Origin: an uncultured Clostridia bacterium
GTDB lineage: Bacteria > Bacillota > Clostridia > TANB77 > CAG-508
Assembly: GCA_947623595.1 (NCBI GenBank)
Contig: CANQHC010000013.1
Coordinates: forward strand, 1-56,630
DNA: 56,630 bases
Direction of reading: 5' to 3'
Below, piece after piece: positions 1 through 8,644 of this stretch; the stretch's first letter is position 1, and each line of letters begins with the position of its first letter. Under the pieces are notes generated by a model. The model was not told the origin of the DNA. It searched no databases and saw only the letters and a list, made by a program, of their open reading frames with translations. A program made the translations under genes and the position numbers.

Positions 1-123
1 TTTGATAAGTTTTTTACATTTTTGCGATTATTTTACAGTTTTGAGTATATTTTCCGAGCTTTCCTGTGTTTCCCTATGTGTTTGCTTTTGTCATATTTTG
101 TTTTCCTCTAATTTTAAAGCTTG
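1..123. other. Left edge, no gene recognised
   Basis: No convincing coding sequence was found here. On the minus strand an AGAGGAAA-like site precedes an ATG that hits a TAG after six codons. This could be a decayed or accidental start. Nothing else is supported. Confidence 0.3.
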
Positions 124-156
124 AAAAAACTCCAGAGATTTCTCTCCGGAGTTTTT
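124..156 (-). terminator. Intrinsic terminator after the 99-aa gene
   Basis: Read on the minus strand this is a GC-containing stem (ACTCCGGAGA pairing with TCTCTGGAGT) with a short loop and a T tract. It lies about 95 nt past the stop of the 251-550 gene. Confidence 0.75.
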
Positions 157-250
157 CTTTAAGTTAGTAAGAAGGTTTAGCTCTCGCTTCACCTACTATA
201 CATTTCTTTTGTTTTTGCTTACTATATTCAAGGTCTGTGCTTTAGTTGAG

Positions 251-550
251 TTATACCTGGGTAAGACGCCTCGCCTCATCAAACGCTTCCTCTATGGTTT
301 CGTCGGTGGTTTCCTGGGCGTACTTTTCTGCTTCTTGCTCCATTGCGGAAATATCCATTTCTTCCATGTCTTCTTCCTTTCCGCCCACAGGCTTTTTCTC
401 AGCAGATTTCTTCTCGATTTCGTCGAAAAAATGCATCCAGAACAAAACGGTTTGAACTCGCTCAGATATCTCATCGATAATATAGGCGGCTAAGTAGCCT
501 CCTACAAACCCTGCCCCTACAAGGGCAATTGCCTTAGTTGCCTTCCGCAT
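251..550 (-). CDS. Small membrane-anchored acidic protein, unknown
   Basis: I do not recognise this 99-aa protein. Residues about 7-25 form one glycine-rich hydrophobic segment (AIALVGAGFVGGYLAAYII), likely a membrane anchor. The rest is hydrophilic and very acidic, with a run of Glu and Asp around residues 58-90 that is probably helical. It has its own promoter (TATAAT about 50 nt upstream), an AAGGAGGG ribosome site before the ATG and a terminator behind, so it is a stand-alone transcription unit. Its codons are visibly richer in G and C than the neighbours' codons. The only other gene in the window with that look is the small membrane protein at 55930-56298. Confidence 0.7.
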   Translation of the reverse strand: MRKATKAIALVGAGFVGGYLAAYIIDEISERVQTVLFWMHFFDEIEKKSAEKKPVGGKEEDMEEMDISAMEQEAEKYAQETTDETIEEAFDEARRLTQV

Positions 551-598
551 AGTGACTTCCCTCCTTGTAGATTTTCATAGCACAAAAGCTATGTTCCC

Positions 599-627
599 AT
601 TATACCACTTATTCTCAAATAAGTAAA
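599..627 (-). promoter_or_regulatory. Promoter of the 99-aa gene
   Basis: On the minus strand a TTTACT -35 box lies 17 nt before a TATAAT -10 box. A short hairpin (CATAGC/GCTATG) and an AAGGAGGG site follow before the ATG at 550. Confidence 0.65.
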
Positions 628-673
628 TATAAAACTATTTATTTTGTTTCACTTCAATTGTAATACTACAAAG

Positions 674-1226
674 CTATTTATTTGTGTAGAAATAATCCAT
701 TATTCCATTATATATTCCCCATGCTAATCTATCCTGATAACTATCTTCTAATAGTTGTTGCTCTTCTGTTGGATTTGATAAAAACCCGCATTCCACAATT
801 GAAATAGGTATTTCTACATGCTTTATAATATATACATTATCTAATTTCATTGCCACTCTTTTATTTTCTTTTTGAATTGATTCATTCAAATTCTGTTGTA
901 TACTCTTAGCTAAGTTTGTGCTTTTTTCATCATTTTGCTTATAAAAGCATTGCCAACCATAATATTGAGATTGTGGAATTTTATTTAGATGAATTGACAC
1001 AAAGATATCTGCTTGTGCTTCATTCCCTATTTTTACTCTATTGTGAATGTCTGATATTTTCTTTTCTTTCAAAGTATTCTTATCCAAGTCATAAATTCCA
1101 TTTTCATCACTTCTTGTTAATATAACTGTTGTTCCACTCTGCTCTAGTAAATTTTGCAATTTCAAAGCTATCTTTAAATTTGTTTGTGCTTCAGTTGTTC
1201 CGGTTACTTGATTGTGCACCTTCATC
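674..1226 (-). pseudogene. cwlD: cwlD 3' fragment (N-acetylmuramoyl-L-alanine amidase, Amidase_3)
   Basis: This is the C-terminal 180 or so residues of a CwlD-type zinc amidase, the sporulation enzyme that trims peptide side chains so muramic delta-lactam can form in spore cortex. Visible family landmarks are the SIHLN zinc-ligand segment and the VECGFLSN segment with the catalytic glutamate. The N-terminal membrane anchor and the GHG motif are missing. They lie 10.7 kb away at 11884-12057, because a mobile element sits in the gene. Reading PDEGA then GTTEA across 1190-1226 also needs a one-base shift (an extra C in AACCGGAAC), so the open frame from the ATG at 1225 is an artefact of that shift. 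The product is almost certainly non-functional unless the gene is repaired. Confidence 0.85.
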
Positions 1227-1239
1227 TGGAAGTGCTTTT

Positions 1240-1253
1240 TTATTAACCCTAAT
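1240..1253. repeat. Left inverted terminal repeat
   Basis: TTATTAACCCTAAT here is the exact reverse complement of 11863-11876. A third, internal TTAACCCTAA copy lies near 11143. The pair marks the inner edges of the element. Confidence 0.7.
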
Positions 1254-1256
1254 TAT

Positions 1257-2774
1257 TTAAAAATTAAAGATAATTTTTATTGTTTTATCTTCATAAACTT
1301 CGATTCTTTCTATTAACATTTTCATTATTTTATTATCAAGATTTTCTGATGTTTTAAAATTTTTTATTATTTTTAATAAATTTTCATCAGATAATCTATT
1401 TTTATTCTTTTCTTCTAACAATTTTATTTTTGCTAAAATTTCCTTTTCCTTTTGCTTTAATATTTTATATTTTTCTTTAAATTCTTCTAGTTCAATGCTT
1501 TGCTCAATTTTTTTATTGTATAATTTTTTTATATCATTTTCAATTTTTAACTTTAGATTCTGATTTCTTAATAATTCTTTGTATTTTTCATCACTTTTTC
1601 TATATTTATCTATTATTTTATTTTTAGCATTATCAATTTTTATATCTTCTAGTCTTTCATTTAGAGATTTAATAACAATTTTATTTAAAGTTTCTTCAGT
1701 AATGGTATGCCCTTTATCACAGATATTTGGAAAGTTGTATATCATTCTACATTTGAAATACCAACTCTCTTTAGGATTTTTTATTTTTTTATTATGTGCT
1801 TTCGTTCTTTTCCTGCTTTTATATTGCATTCTAGCTTTGCAATGTCCACAATATACCAAGTCTTTTAGCAAATATTCATATTTTTTCTTTGGTTTATAGA
1901 ATTTATCTTCTAACATTTTTTGTACTTCTTCAAATGTTTCTTTATCTATAATTGCATCATGTGTGTTTTCTTTTAATATCCATTTTTCTCTAGGTGTCTT
2001 TTTTACTTTTTTAGTTAAATAATCTGACTCATATTTATTTAATACTAATGCTCCTATATATGTTGGATCTTTTAATATTCTGCTTATGCTATCATTTCTC
2101 CACTCATTTATTGCTACTTTTTGTCCTTTATATTTTTTTGGAGTATCTATTTTCCTTTTTGTTAATTCTTTTGCTATTTGTCCTTGTGAATGTCCTTTTA
2201 AATACATGTCAAAAATCATTTTAACATTACATGCAACTTTTTCATCAATAACTAATTTATATTTATCATCTTCGCTTTTTTTATAGCCATATGGTGCATA
2301 ATGCTGAACATATTTGCCCTGTTCTTTCATATCTTTTATTACTGATTTTATTTTTTTAGAAACATCAGTTAAATATGATTGATTTACAATACCACGAAGC
2401 ATTATAGTATCATCTATTTCATATCTTTCTCCACTATCAATATAATCATTAACAGAAATAAACCTTACATCATTATCTGGAAAAAATATTTCTGTATAGT
2501 ATCCTGTTTTATTTTTATCTCTAGTTAGTCTTGATAAATCTTTAACAATTACCATATTAATCTTTTTTCTTAAAATATCTACAATCATTTCATTAAATGC
2601 CGGTCTTGAATCTAATATTCCTGACCATCCATTATCTATGTATTCCTTAACGACATCAAAATTATTTTTTCTAGCATAACCTAATATTATATCTTTTTGT
2701 GCTATTATACTATTATTGGGATTATCATCTTCTTTAGATAATCTTAAATAAATTCCAGCTTTGTATGCTTTCAT
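1257..2774 (-). CDS. Large serine recombinase A (distal gene)
   Basis: This 505-aa site-specific recombinase is presumed to catalyse element integration or excision through a phosphoserine-DNA intermediate. The resolvase catalytic domain comes first (residues 1-140; AGIYLRLSKED, catalytic Ser22 in NNSIIAQ, and VKDLSRLTRD). The recombinase domain follows (about 160-270), then a zinc-ribbon region (LVYCGHCKARM plus a second Cys pair near CRMIYNFPNIC). A long Lys/Glu-rich coiled coil (about 370-460) is typical of large serine integrases. The start ATG shares one base with the stop of the upstream recombinase (TAATG), implying translational coupling. The gene ends about 15 nt from the left element repeat. 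Confidence 0.92.
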   Translation of the reverse strand: MKAYKAGIYLRLSKEDDNPNNSIIAQKDIILGYARKNNFDVVKEYIDNGWSGILDSRPAFNEMIVDILRKKINMVIVKDLSRLTRDKNKTGYYTEIFFPDNDVRFISVNDYIDSGERYEIDDTIMLRGIVNQSYLTDVSKKIKSVIKDMKEQGKYVQHYAPYGYKKSEDDKYKLVIDEKVACNVKMIFDMYLKGHSQGQIAKELTKRKIDTPKKYKGQKVAINEWRNDSISRILKDPTYIGALVLNKYESDYLTKKVKKTPREKWILKENTHDAIIDKETFEEVQKMLEDKFYKPKKKYEYLLKDLVYCGHCKARMQYKSRKRTKAHNKKIKNPKESWYFKCRMIYNFPNICDKGHTITEETLNKIVIKSLNERLEDIKIDNAKNKIIDKYRKSDEKYKELLRNQNLKLKIENDIKKLYNKKIEQSIELEEFKEKYKILKQKEKEILAKIKLLEEKNKNRLSDENLLKIIKNFKTSENLDNKIMKMLIERIEVYEDKTIKIIFNF

Positions 2775-4342
2775 TACAATTTACCTATTACATCATATCT
2801 ATAATTTATATAAATATTATTTTGTTTATCTATTTCAATATTATATATAAGTTCAGATAATTTTTCTGATGTCCATTCTTCTATATTAGATAACTTTGAA
2901 ATGATTGCTATTAATTCTTCTTTAGTTATCGTAGGCTTTTCTCCTTTTTGTTTTAGCAAATTATTGATTTCTAATTTTAATGTATTTCTTCTTTCCACTT
3001 CACTTTTATAAAATCTTCTGTAGTCTTCTTCCTCAATAATGCCATTCGTATAATCTTCATATAAAGAGTTAATTGCTTTTTCTGTTTTTGATAATTTGTC
3101 TTCTATACCTTTAATAGCTTTATCCAAAGCATAAGTTGTCTTATTTTTATATGCTCTCATTATGATTTCTTCAAGTTTTTGATTGTTAATGATATGATTA
3201 ATTTTTTTATTTATGCTTTCAATAACTATTTCTTTTAATACCTCTTCTTTTATCGATTTACTCTTTCTTTTACATTTATCATTTTTCATTGAATTCATTG
3301 AACTTGCACATACAATTATTTTGCTTATTATAATTCCACTTTTATCTCTTTTTATTTTAAGCACCATCTTATTTCCACATTCTTTACAAAACACCAAACC
3401 ATTTAACATCCAATTAAATTTTTTATGTCTTATTTTTTTATTTAAGCTTATTTTGGCTTGAACTCTATCAAAAGTTTCTTTGTCTATAATTGCTTCATGT
3501 GTATTTAATGCTAACTTCCAATCTTCTCTTGGTATGTTTTTAACTTTTTTAGACTTATAGCTTAAATGCATTTTCTTTCCATATTCAGTATTTCCTATAT
3601 ACACTTGACTTCTCAATATTCTTTTTATGCTATCTGCTCTCCAATTATAGTTATCTCCACTTCTTGATCCACCATAATCGTAATATCCTGGGCAATATAC
3701 TTTTTCTTGTTTTAATTTATTTACTATTTCTGTCATTGAAATCCCATTATCAAACATATTAAAAATTCTTTTTACTACTAATGCTCTTTCTGGTGCAATT
3801 ATGAGATGATTTTTATTTTTCGGGTCTTTAATATATCCATATGGAGCTATTGCAGCTAAATATAATCCCTTTTCTTTTCTCGCCCATACTCCGCTTCTAA
3901 CTTTTTTAGATATATCCTTACTATACCAATCATTTATTAAAGTTTTAAACCCAATCATATCATTATTTGAATTCTTAATATATGTATCTACATTGTCTAG
4001 TATTGATATGTATCTAATGTTATTTTCTAAAAAGTATTTTTCAATAAAATAATTTGCTTCAAAACTATTTCTTGATAATCTTGATAAGTCCTTCGTTATT
4101 ATAGTGTTTATTAAACCTTTTTTGATATCTTCTAGCATCTTTTGAAATGCTGGTCTATCAGTATTTAATCCTGTGTATCCATCATCGATATAAAAATCAA
4201 TCAATTCAAAATCTTGTCCTAGATTTTCCAACTTACGAATAATTATACTTCTTTGACTTCCTATACTATCACTTTCTTCTTTATCGCCATCCTCTCTTGA
4301 TAATCTTAGATATCCTGCCACTTTATATATTGAATTTTGCAT
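2774..4342 (-). CDS. Large serine recombinase B (promoter-proximal gene)
   Basis: This 522-aa recombinase has the same architecture as its neighbour but is clearly divergent in sequence. The catalytic domain (AGYLRLSREDGD, Ser26 in SDSIGSQ, TKDLSRLSR) is followed by a recombinase domain and a zinc ribbon (LVFCKECGNKM). A C-terminal coiled coil follows (about 390-470). Paired large serine recombinases on one transcript are known in some clostridial elements, where both may be needed or the two act on different steps. An AAAGGAGG ribosome site sits just before the ATG at 4342, and an element-type promoter lies 50 nt upstream. Confidence 0.92.
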   Translation of the reverse strand: MQNSIYKVAGYLRLSREDGDKEESDSIGSQRSIIIRKLENLGQDFELIDFYIDDGYTGLNTDRPAFQKMLEDIKKGLINTIITKDLSRLSRNSFEANYFIEKYFLENNIRYISILDNVDTYIKNSNNDMIGFKTLINDWYSKDISKKVRSGVWARKEKGLYLAAIAPYGYIKDPKNKNHLIIAPERALVVKRIFNMFDNGISMTEIVNKLKQEKVYCPGYYDYGGSRSGDNYNWRADSIKRILRSQVYIGNTEYGKKMHLSYKSKKVKNIPREDWKLALNTHEAIIDKETFDRVQAKISLNKKIRHKKFNWMLNGLVFCKECGNKMVLKIKRDKSGIIISKIIVCASSMNSMKNDKCKRKSKSIKEEVLKEIVIESINKKINHIINNQKLEEIIMRAYKNKTTYALDKAIKGIEDKLSKTEKAINSLYEDYTNGIIEEEDYRRFYKSEVERRNTLKLEINNLLKQKGEKPTITKEELIAIISKLSNIEEWTSEKLSELIYNIEIDKQNNIYINYRYDVIGKL

Positions 4343-4392
4343 ATTAGTTGTCCTCCTTTCCGAATAACAACTAATCTTAAACAGCTATATTT

Positions 4393-4422
4393 ATTATATA
4401 AAAAAGTTGTACAAAAGGCGAA
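4393..4422 (-). promoter_or_regulatory. Recombinase operon promoter with GGTTCGCC box
   Basis: On the minus strand GGTTCGCC is followed by 18 nt and TATAAT, 50 nt before the recombinase B start. The same GGTTCGCC-N18-TATAAT arrangement occurs at 11188-11217. The -35 position does not match TTGACA well, which hints at activator or element-specific control. Confidence 0.5.
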
Positions 4423-4437
4423 CCTACAGAATAGTTA

Positions 4438-4581
4438 TTATTTTAAATATTCATCAATTTTTTCGATAGCATATCTAACCAAAATATTATATATTTCATC
4501 ACTATTAGCATTTTTATTTGTTCCCGTTATTACAGTATAATCTTTACCATCAATGGTATAAATTTCTTTTTCTGCCTCCAT
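4438..4581 (-). CDS. 47-aa TnpW-like element protein
   Basis: This small gene has an ATG at 4581 and a GGGAGTG ribosome site about 8 nt upstream. The protein begins MEAEKEIYTIDGKDYTV, a charged beta-like start followed by a helical C-terminus. It resembles the short TnpW-type proteins carried beside serine recombinases in clostridial transposons and integrative elements. I recognise the resemblance by pattern only. It precedes the recombinase operon on the same strand. Its role is unknown. Confidence 0.6.
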   Translation of the reverse strand: MEAEKEIYTIDGKDYTVITGTNKNANSDEIYNILVRYAIEKIDEYLK

Positions 4582-4711
4582 TTAATTCACTCCCAATTAA
4601 AAATATTAGAGCTTTTAAAAAAATATTACTAATATAACTCATATTATATAAATTGTTATAATTGCTGTTATTTGATTATAATCTTTCAAATACTTTTTCT
4701 TTCTCTATACG

Positions 4712-4746
4712 AATAGGCGAAATGAATTATGCTATTTTCCCAAAAA
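4712..4746. repeat. AGGCGAA/TTTTCCC bipartite motif, copy 1
   Basis: AATAGGCGAAAT and ATTTTCCCAAAAA lie with their starts 22 nt apart. The identical pair with identical spacing recurs at 11757-11791. Both copies lie upstream of minus-strand element genes and just downstream of a terminator. Confidence 0.55.
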
Positions 4747-4776
4747 ATTTCAAAATATTTTTTAAGCAGAAAAAAA

Positions 4777-4798
4777 GAAAGCAGATTTTTCTACTTTC
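4777..4798 (-). terminator. Terminator of the cargo operon
   Basis: On the minus strand GAAAGTAGA pairs with TCTGCTTTC (one G-U pair) and runs into seven Ts. It lies 25 nt past the Nudix stop codon and separates the cargo from the recombination module. Confidence 0.75.
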
Positions 4799-4822
4799 CT
4801 TATCAATATAATATCTCTTTCT

Positions 4823-5251
4823 TTATTTAAATATATCATTAAAATCAGATATTATTATATCTTTTATTTCTTTGGGTAATAATTTTATATTTTTTATTTT
4901 ATTTGCTGATATTATCTCTGGAATGTATGCTCCATATTTTTCATAATTAATATTAGTCATTTCTTCACCATTTCCACTCCCAATTTGCCCTGATTTATAT
5001 TCAGCAACAAAGAAATACTGCTTTCTCCCTTGGCTTTCTAATTCATAACATTTGTCTGTTAATTCTACTTCTATGCCTAATTCTTCTCGAATTTCTCTTA
5101 ATGTTGCTTCTTCTATACTTTCTCCTTCTTCTTGTCCTCCCCCAGGAATTGTATAGTATTCTTCTCTATTCTCATTATTACCTTTTATTCTTCTAATAAC
5201 AATTAACCCACCCCTATACGGAATTATCGCCGAAGCTCTGTTTTTCTTCAT
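4823..5251 (-). CDS. Nudix hydrolase, last gene of the cargo operon
   Basis: This 142-aa Nudix enzyme would cleave a nucleoside diphosphate linked to some other group. The full Nudix box is visible: Gly38, then Glu44, then REIREELGI at residues 52-60 with the metal-binding glutamates intact. There is no extra domain to fix the substrate. The ATG directly follows the stop of the upstream gene (TAA-ATG, no gap), and an AGGAGG site lies inside that gene's end, so translation is coupled. In this operon it could recycle or trim a nucleotide by-product made by the nucleotidyltransferase and HIT proteins, or act as self-protection. That role is inference from context. Confidence 0.9.
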   Translation of the reverse strand: MKKNRASAIIPYRGGLIVIRRIKGNNENREEYYTIPGGGQEEGESIEEATLREIREELGIEVELTDKCYELESQGRKQYFFVAEYKSGQIGSGNGEEMTNINYEKYGAYIPEIISANKIKNIKLLPKEIKDIIISDFNDIFK

Positions 5252-6778
5252 TTATCTTTCCTCCTGTGTTTTTTCTCTTCTACTTTCTACTTTAGAAATC
5301 TCACTTTCTATATATGAATCTAATTTTTCATATAACTCTTCTACTGTTCCATTATTATTTATCACTTTTGAAAACTTTATTCCATTTGGTCTTACTACAA
5401 TTGTTCCATCCTGTTCATACACTAAGTCTTTGTATTCAAATGTTTCCAACTTCTTCTTTTTTGCATCTTTTTTTCTAGTTCTCTCAGCTACTTGTTCCAT
5501 AGTTATTGAAAGATCTGCCTTTCTATCAGTATATGGTGAATCTGTCCTTAATCTTTGATATTCTCTCCTTATTCTTTCCTCTTCTGGAGCATCAATATAT
5601 AAAACTCCCACATTTTGTCGTAATTTTTTATACAAATATTGGATCTCTTTTACTCCATACATTGTATCCATTATTACTACATCCGCACCATTACTCATTT
5701 CTTTTGCCTTTTGAATATATCTATCCCAAAAACTTTCAAAATTATTTTTTGATTCACTATCATACCATTCATCATATGTTAGACTACTTTTTGAGTCTCG
5801 ATATACTTCTGGGAATATATCTCGTATTTTCAAATGTTTTACCTGCTTATATTTTGCTTTAATATGATTAATTCCTCCACTTTTTCCTGACTCTGATGGA
5901 CCAGTTACAAATATAAATTGTTGTTCTTTATTACATTTTTCCATATTAATTCCTCCTAATATTTCTTTATTTTTTGCCTCTAAAATTATATCTATTGGAT
6001 GTTTTGTAAAATTAGATTTAAAATTGCCTTTTTTACTTAATATTTCTTTTACTTTTTGCCTTCTATTTTTATCTTCAATACTTTGTATCAAATGCTTTGT
6101 GAGTTTCTCAATCCAATAAGTTGGTAGGTCTGGTATAAAAAAATTACCATCTTGTAGTCCTATTATAACAGTTGCTAATAAATTAGTTTTCATCCCAATT
6201 TCAGTAAAATTTCTATAAATTGTTCTTTTACATTGATTTATATCATCTTTTCTAGTAAAATATGAATCCTCTTTATCTTTTAAAAATCTCGGGGGATCTA
6301 AATCAAATAGTTTTCCATCTATTGTAAAATTCCATATTGCAGTTTCTATTCCTATTAATTTTTTACTTGTTTTTTGATATTGAATAATTCTATTAATATA
6401 GTTTAATATTTTTAAGTATAGTCCTTCTAAATCCTTCCATGATTGAATTGTTCCACCACTTAAAAATTTATCTCCTGATATACTTTTGGAAAATTCATAT
6501 ATCTCTCCATTCTCATTTTCCACTATACAATAAATATCGTTTAAGGGAATAATGTTTTTTAATATTTCATAATTTTCTTTCCATAATTGTATATAGTTTC
6601 CTTTATATAATTTTCTAATTTTTTCACTATTTAATTTTTTATAAAAAAATTGAGATTCTATAATACCATTAGCAATGGTATTTGAAGTTCTTATCCTCGG
6701 TATGCCATCACTATCCATCATTGCATATTCAATTAATTCTGTTGGTATTTTTTCTATTATATAACTATTTTTTATCAT
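5252..6778 (-). CDS. Two-domain protein: unknown N-half plus P-loop kinase
   Basis: This 508-aa protein has two parts. Residues 1-278 are of a type I cannot name with certainty. The segment TIDGKLFDLDPPRF (153-165) looks like the metal-binding Asp region of kinase-fold (APH-like) proteins. Residues 279-508 are a P-loop kinase. It has Walker A GPSESGKS (293-300), a VVIMDT strand, and IDAPEEERIRREYQRL resembling the lid of small-molecule or nucleotide kinases. A perfect AGGAGG site seven bases before the internal ATG (codon 279) suggests that the kinase is also made alone (230 aa, 5252-5944). The start at 6778 is 3 nt after the HIT-like gene. The substrate is unknown, and the operon suggests a phosphorylated small molecule or peptide. 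Confidence 0.8.
   Translation of the reverse strand: MIKNSYIIEKIPTELIEYAMMDSDGIPRIRTSNTIANGIIESQFFYKKLNSEKIRKLYKGNYIQLWKENYEILKNIIPLNDIYCIVENENGEIYEFSKSISGDKFLSGGTIQSWKDLEGLYLKILNYINRIIQYQKTSKKLIGIETAIWNFTIDGKLFDLDPPRFLKDKEDSYFTRKDDINQCKRTIYRNFTEIGMKTNLLATVIIGLQDGNFFIPDLPTYWIEKLTKHLIQSIEDKNRRQKVKEILSKKGNFKSNFTKHPIDIILEAKNKEILGGINMEKCNKEQQFIFVTGPSESGKSGGINHIKAKYKQVKHLKIRDIFPEVYRDSKSSLTYDEWYDSESKNNFESFWDRYIQKAKEMSNGADVVIMDTMYGVKEIQYLYKKLRQNVGVLYIDAPEEERIRREYQRLRTDSPYTDRKADLSITMEQVAERTRKKDAKKKKLETFEYKDLVYEQDGTIVVRPNGIKFSKVINNNGTVEELYEKLDSYIESEISKVESRREKTQEER
5942..5957 (-). promoter_or_regulatory. Strong internal ribosome site inside the 508-aa gene
   Basis: On the minus strand AGGAGG-N7-ATG lies in frame at codon 279, exactly at the junction between the unknown N-domain and the kinase domain. 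It would give a separate 230-aa kinase. Confidence 0.6.
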
Positions 6779-6781
6779 ATT

Positions 6782-7912
6782 CTATCTTTCTTCCAATATT
6801 TTGACTATATCTTTTTTTAAATTACTTATATTGACTGCAGATTCACAATTTTTTGAAACTTTTATGCTTGGTCTTATAAGTGGGGAACATTGTTTCATAA
6901 TTATATCATCATTATTGCATGCATATTGGTTAATTTTTAACGAATACAAGTCGCTTTCATTCTTGATATACCTTGTAGATTTTATTGCCTCTAAAATTAT
7001 TTCCGGTATAATTGATAAGAAAAACTTATCTCTATAGTATGTCATATATACATAATTCACTGGTGCAGGACTCATTCTATGTAGTAATATATTATCAATA
7101 TCATTTTTAACTTTTATTTCACCTTTTTGTATCTTCCTTCCGTGCGAAATAATCTGTTTCATTTTTGATTCATACTTTTCTAATATTTTCAATGCCTCCA
7201 TTGAATCTACTATACTTAAATCAATTCTAATCCCTTCTTTTTCTTTATATACTCCTCTTTTGTTCTCTATTTGTTCATTTAATAAACTTGCTAAAATATC
7301 ATATGGTTGTTCATCTTTAATTTCGCACCCCAATCCTAATTTATCTATGTCAGCAATCATAGTTTCTAAATGACCATGAATACATAATTGAGATTTTGAT
7401 ATTTGATTAAATAGAATATTAATTCCAACAACATTATATTCAGATTTGCTTGATAGTTTATCATATAAGTCTCTCATAATTTGAAGTATTTCATCGAATT
7501 GCTCTTTTGATAAATCTTGTAAATTTTCAGTATGTAACTCTTTTCTGTTTTTTAAATAAATCATCAAACCAGCAGGTGTATATGGGTGAGTAGGACAACA
7601 TAGTTCCCAATTATCATATTTATTAGATATATTGGGTAATATTTCTGATATAAAGTTATCTGAACATAATTGGCAATGTTCAAATTTTCTCTTTTTTTCT
7701 TCATATATTGTTCCATCGAATATTTTTTTTGCAGTATCTTTTTCTTCTTTTGTTAATGGTGCATTATTCAAATAAGCTAAAGCTAGTTTATTCATTTTAG
7801 CCCTTTTTTTATTAGCCCCTCCTAATGTACAATATAATGTAGCAAAATAATTATCATCATTTTCCATATCTAAATCAAAAAATGTTTTCCTATTTTTAAA
7901 TTGTTTTTCCAT
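6782..7912 (-). CDS. HIT/GalT-fold nucleotide-transfer or hydrolase protein
   Basis: This 376-aa protein has the histidine-triad superfamily layout. A CxxC pair (Cys80, Cys83) could hold zinc. A PYTPAGLMIYLKNRKELHTENL strand-helix (residues 110-131) matches the first HIT helix region. GINILFNQ (163-170) and CIHGHLE (177-183) carry the catalytic His-x-His. Size and zinc pair make it closer to the GalT/Ap4A-phosphorylase branch than to small HINT proteins. About 190 C-terminal residues are unassigned. Such enzymes move or remove a nucleoside monophosphate through a histidine intermediate. An AGGAGG site precedes the ATG. Flanking kinase and nucleotidyltransferase genes suggest work on the same nucleotidylated intermediate (inference). 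Confidence 0.75.
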   Translation of the reverse strand: MEKQFKNRKTFFDLDMENDDNYFATLYCTLGGANKKRAKMNKLALAYLNNAPLTKEEKDTAKKIFDGTIYEEKKRKFEHCQLCSDNFISEILPNISNKYDNWELCCPTHPYTPAGLMIYLKNRKELHTENLQDLSKEQFDEILQIMRDLYDKLSSKSEYNVVGINILFNQISKSQLCIHGHLETMIADIDKLGLGCEIKDEQPYDILASLLNEQIENKRGVYKEKEGIRIDLSIVDSMEALKILEKYESKMKQIISHGRKIQKGEIKVKNDIDNILLHRMSPAPVNYVYMTYYRDKFFLSIIPEIILEAIKSTRYIKNESDLYSLKINQYACNNDDIIMKQCSPLIRPSIKVSKNCESAVNISNLKKDIVKILEER

Positions 7913-7921
7913 ATTCGCCTC

Positions 7922-8644
7922 CTATATTTTTAAATTATTTGAAATTTCTTCACTAAACTCCTTTCCAAAATTAATTATTTCCTCTTTATTGTATTCTTTT
8001 CTTTGATATCTTTCTATAAATTTTTTATAGTTAATTCTTTTATAATTAAATTTCTCAGAATATAGCTTAAATACCTGCTCGTAATTTTGAGGACGATAAT
8101 TATTAATTATTAAAATTGCTTTCATAATCAAATATGTATTTTTAAATATTTCTCTTATTCTCTCTTCTGAAATTTCTTGATATAACCACATTCTTTTATA
8201 TGAATGGAAATGTTCCATCAACCAGGTCATATACTGGCTTTGACATTCCTTTATAGTGACTTTTGGTATATTTAAACTAGCTGAATTATATTGTATTTTT
8301 ATGTAGTTTTCTTGTACTAATAATAGATAATAATAAGTTTTAGGATCTATTCTTTTATTTTCAAATTCTATTTTACTATATATCGTATTTCCTATCTTTA
8401 TATCATATTTTTGTACAATTTTTTTAATTATATTTACATATTCTATTTTATAATTCTCTAAAACTAATATAATATCTATATCACTCCATTCTTCTACAAC
8501 ATGTCCACTAGAACTACTACCTATTAATAGGACTAACTCTAAAACATCTTTCAGATTATTCTTCAATTCTGTTATATAATTGAATATAGACTCTTTGTAT
8601 TTTATTGGTAATTGTTTTGGTATTTTTTCATATATTTCATTCAT
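7922..8644 (-). CDS. Minimal-type nucleotidyltransferase
   Basis: This 240-aa protein has the Pol-beta-superfamily nucleotidyltransferase signature. GSSSSG is at residues 42-47, followed by SDIDIILV with metal-binding Asp55 and Asp57. Residues 110-240 are helical and aromatic-rich, like the substrate-binding tail of aminoglycoside adenylyltransferases. It should transfer an NMP to a hydroxyl or phosphate of an unknown acceptor. The gene overlaps the end of the upstream kinase by 8 nt, so the two are translationally coupled and probably act together. An antibiotic-resistance role is the main alternative, but the multi-enzyme operon with a peptide cistron argues for biosynthesis or modification. 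Confidence 0.85.
   Translation of the reverse strand: MNEIYEKIPKQLPIKYKESIFNYITELKNNLKDVLELVLLIGSSSSGHVVEEWSDIDIILVLENYKIEYVNIIKKIVQKYDIKIGNTIYSKIEFENKRIDPKTYYYLLLVQENYIKIQYNSASLNIPKVTIKECQSQYMTWLMEHFHSYKRMWLYQEISEERIREIFKNTYLIMKAILIINNYRPQNYEQVFKLYSEKFNYKRINYKKFIERYQRKEYNKEEIINFGKEFSEEISNNLKI

Noticed and set aside
1240..1253. Telomere-like TTAACCC sequence
   Set aside because: A single copy at each end in inverted orientation fits element terminal repeats, not telomeric DNA.
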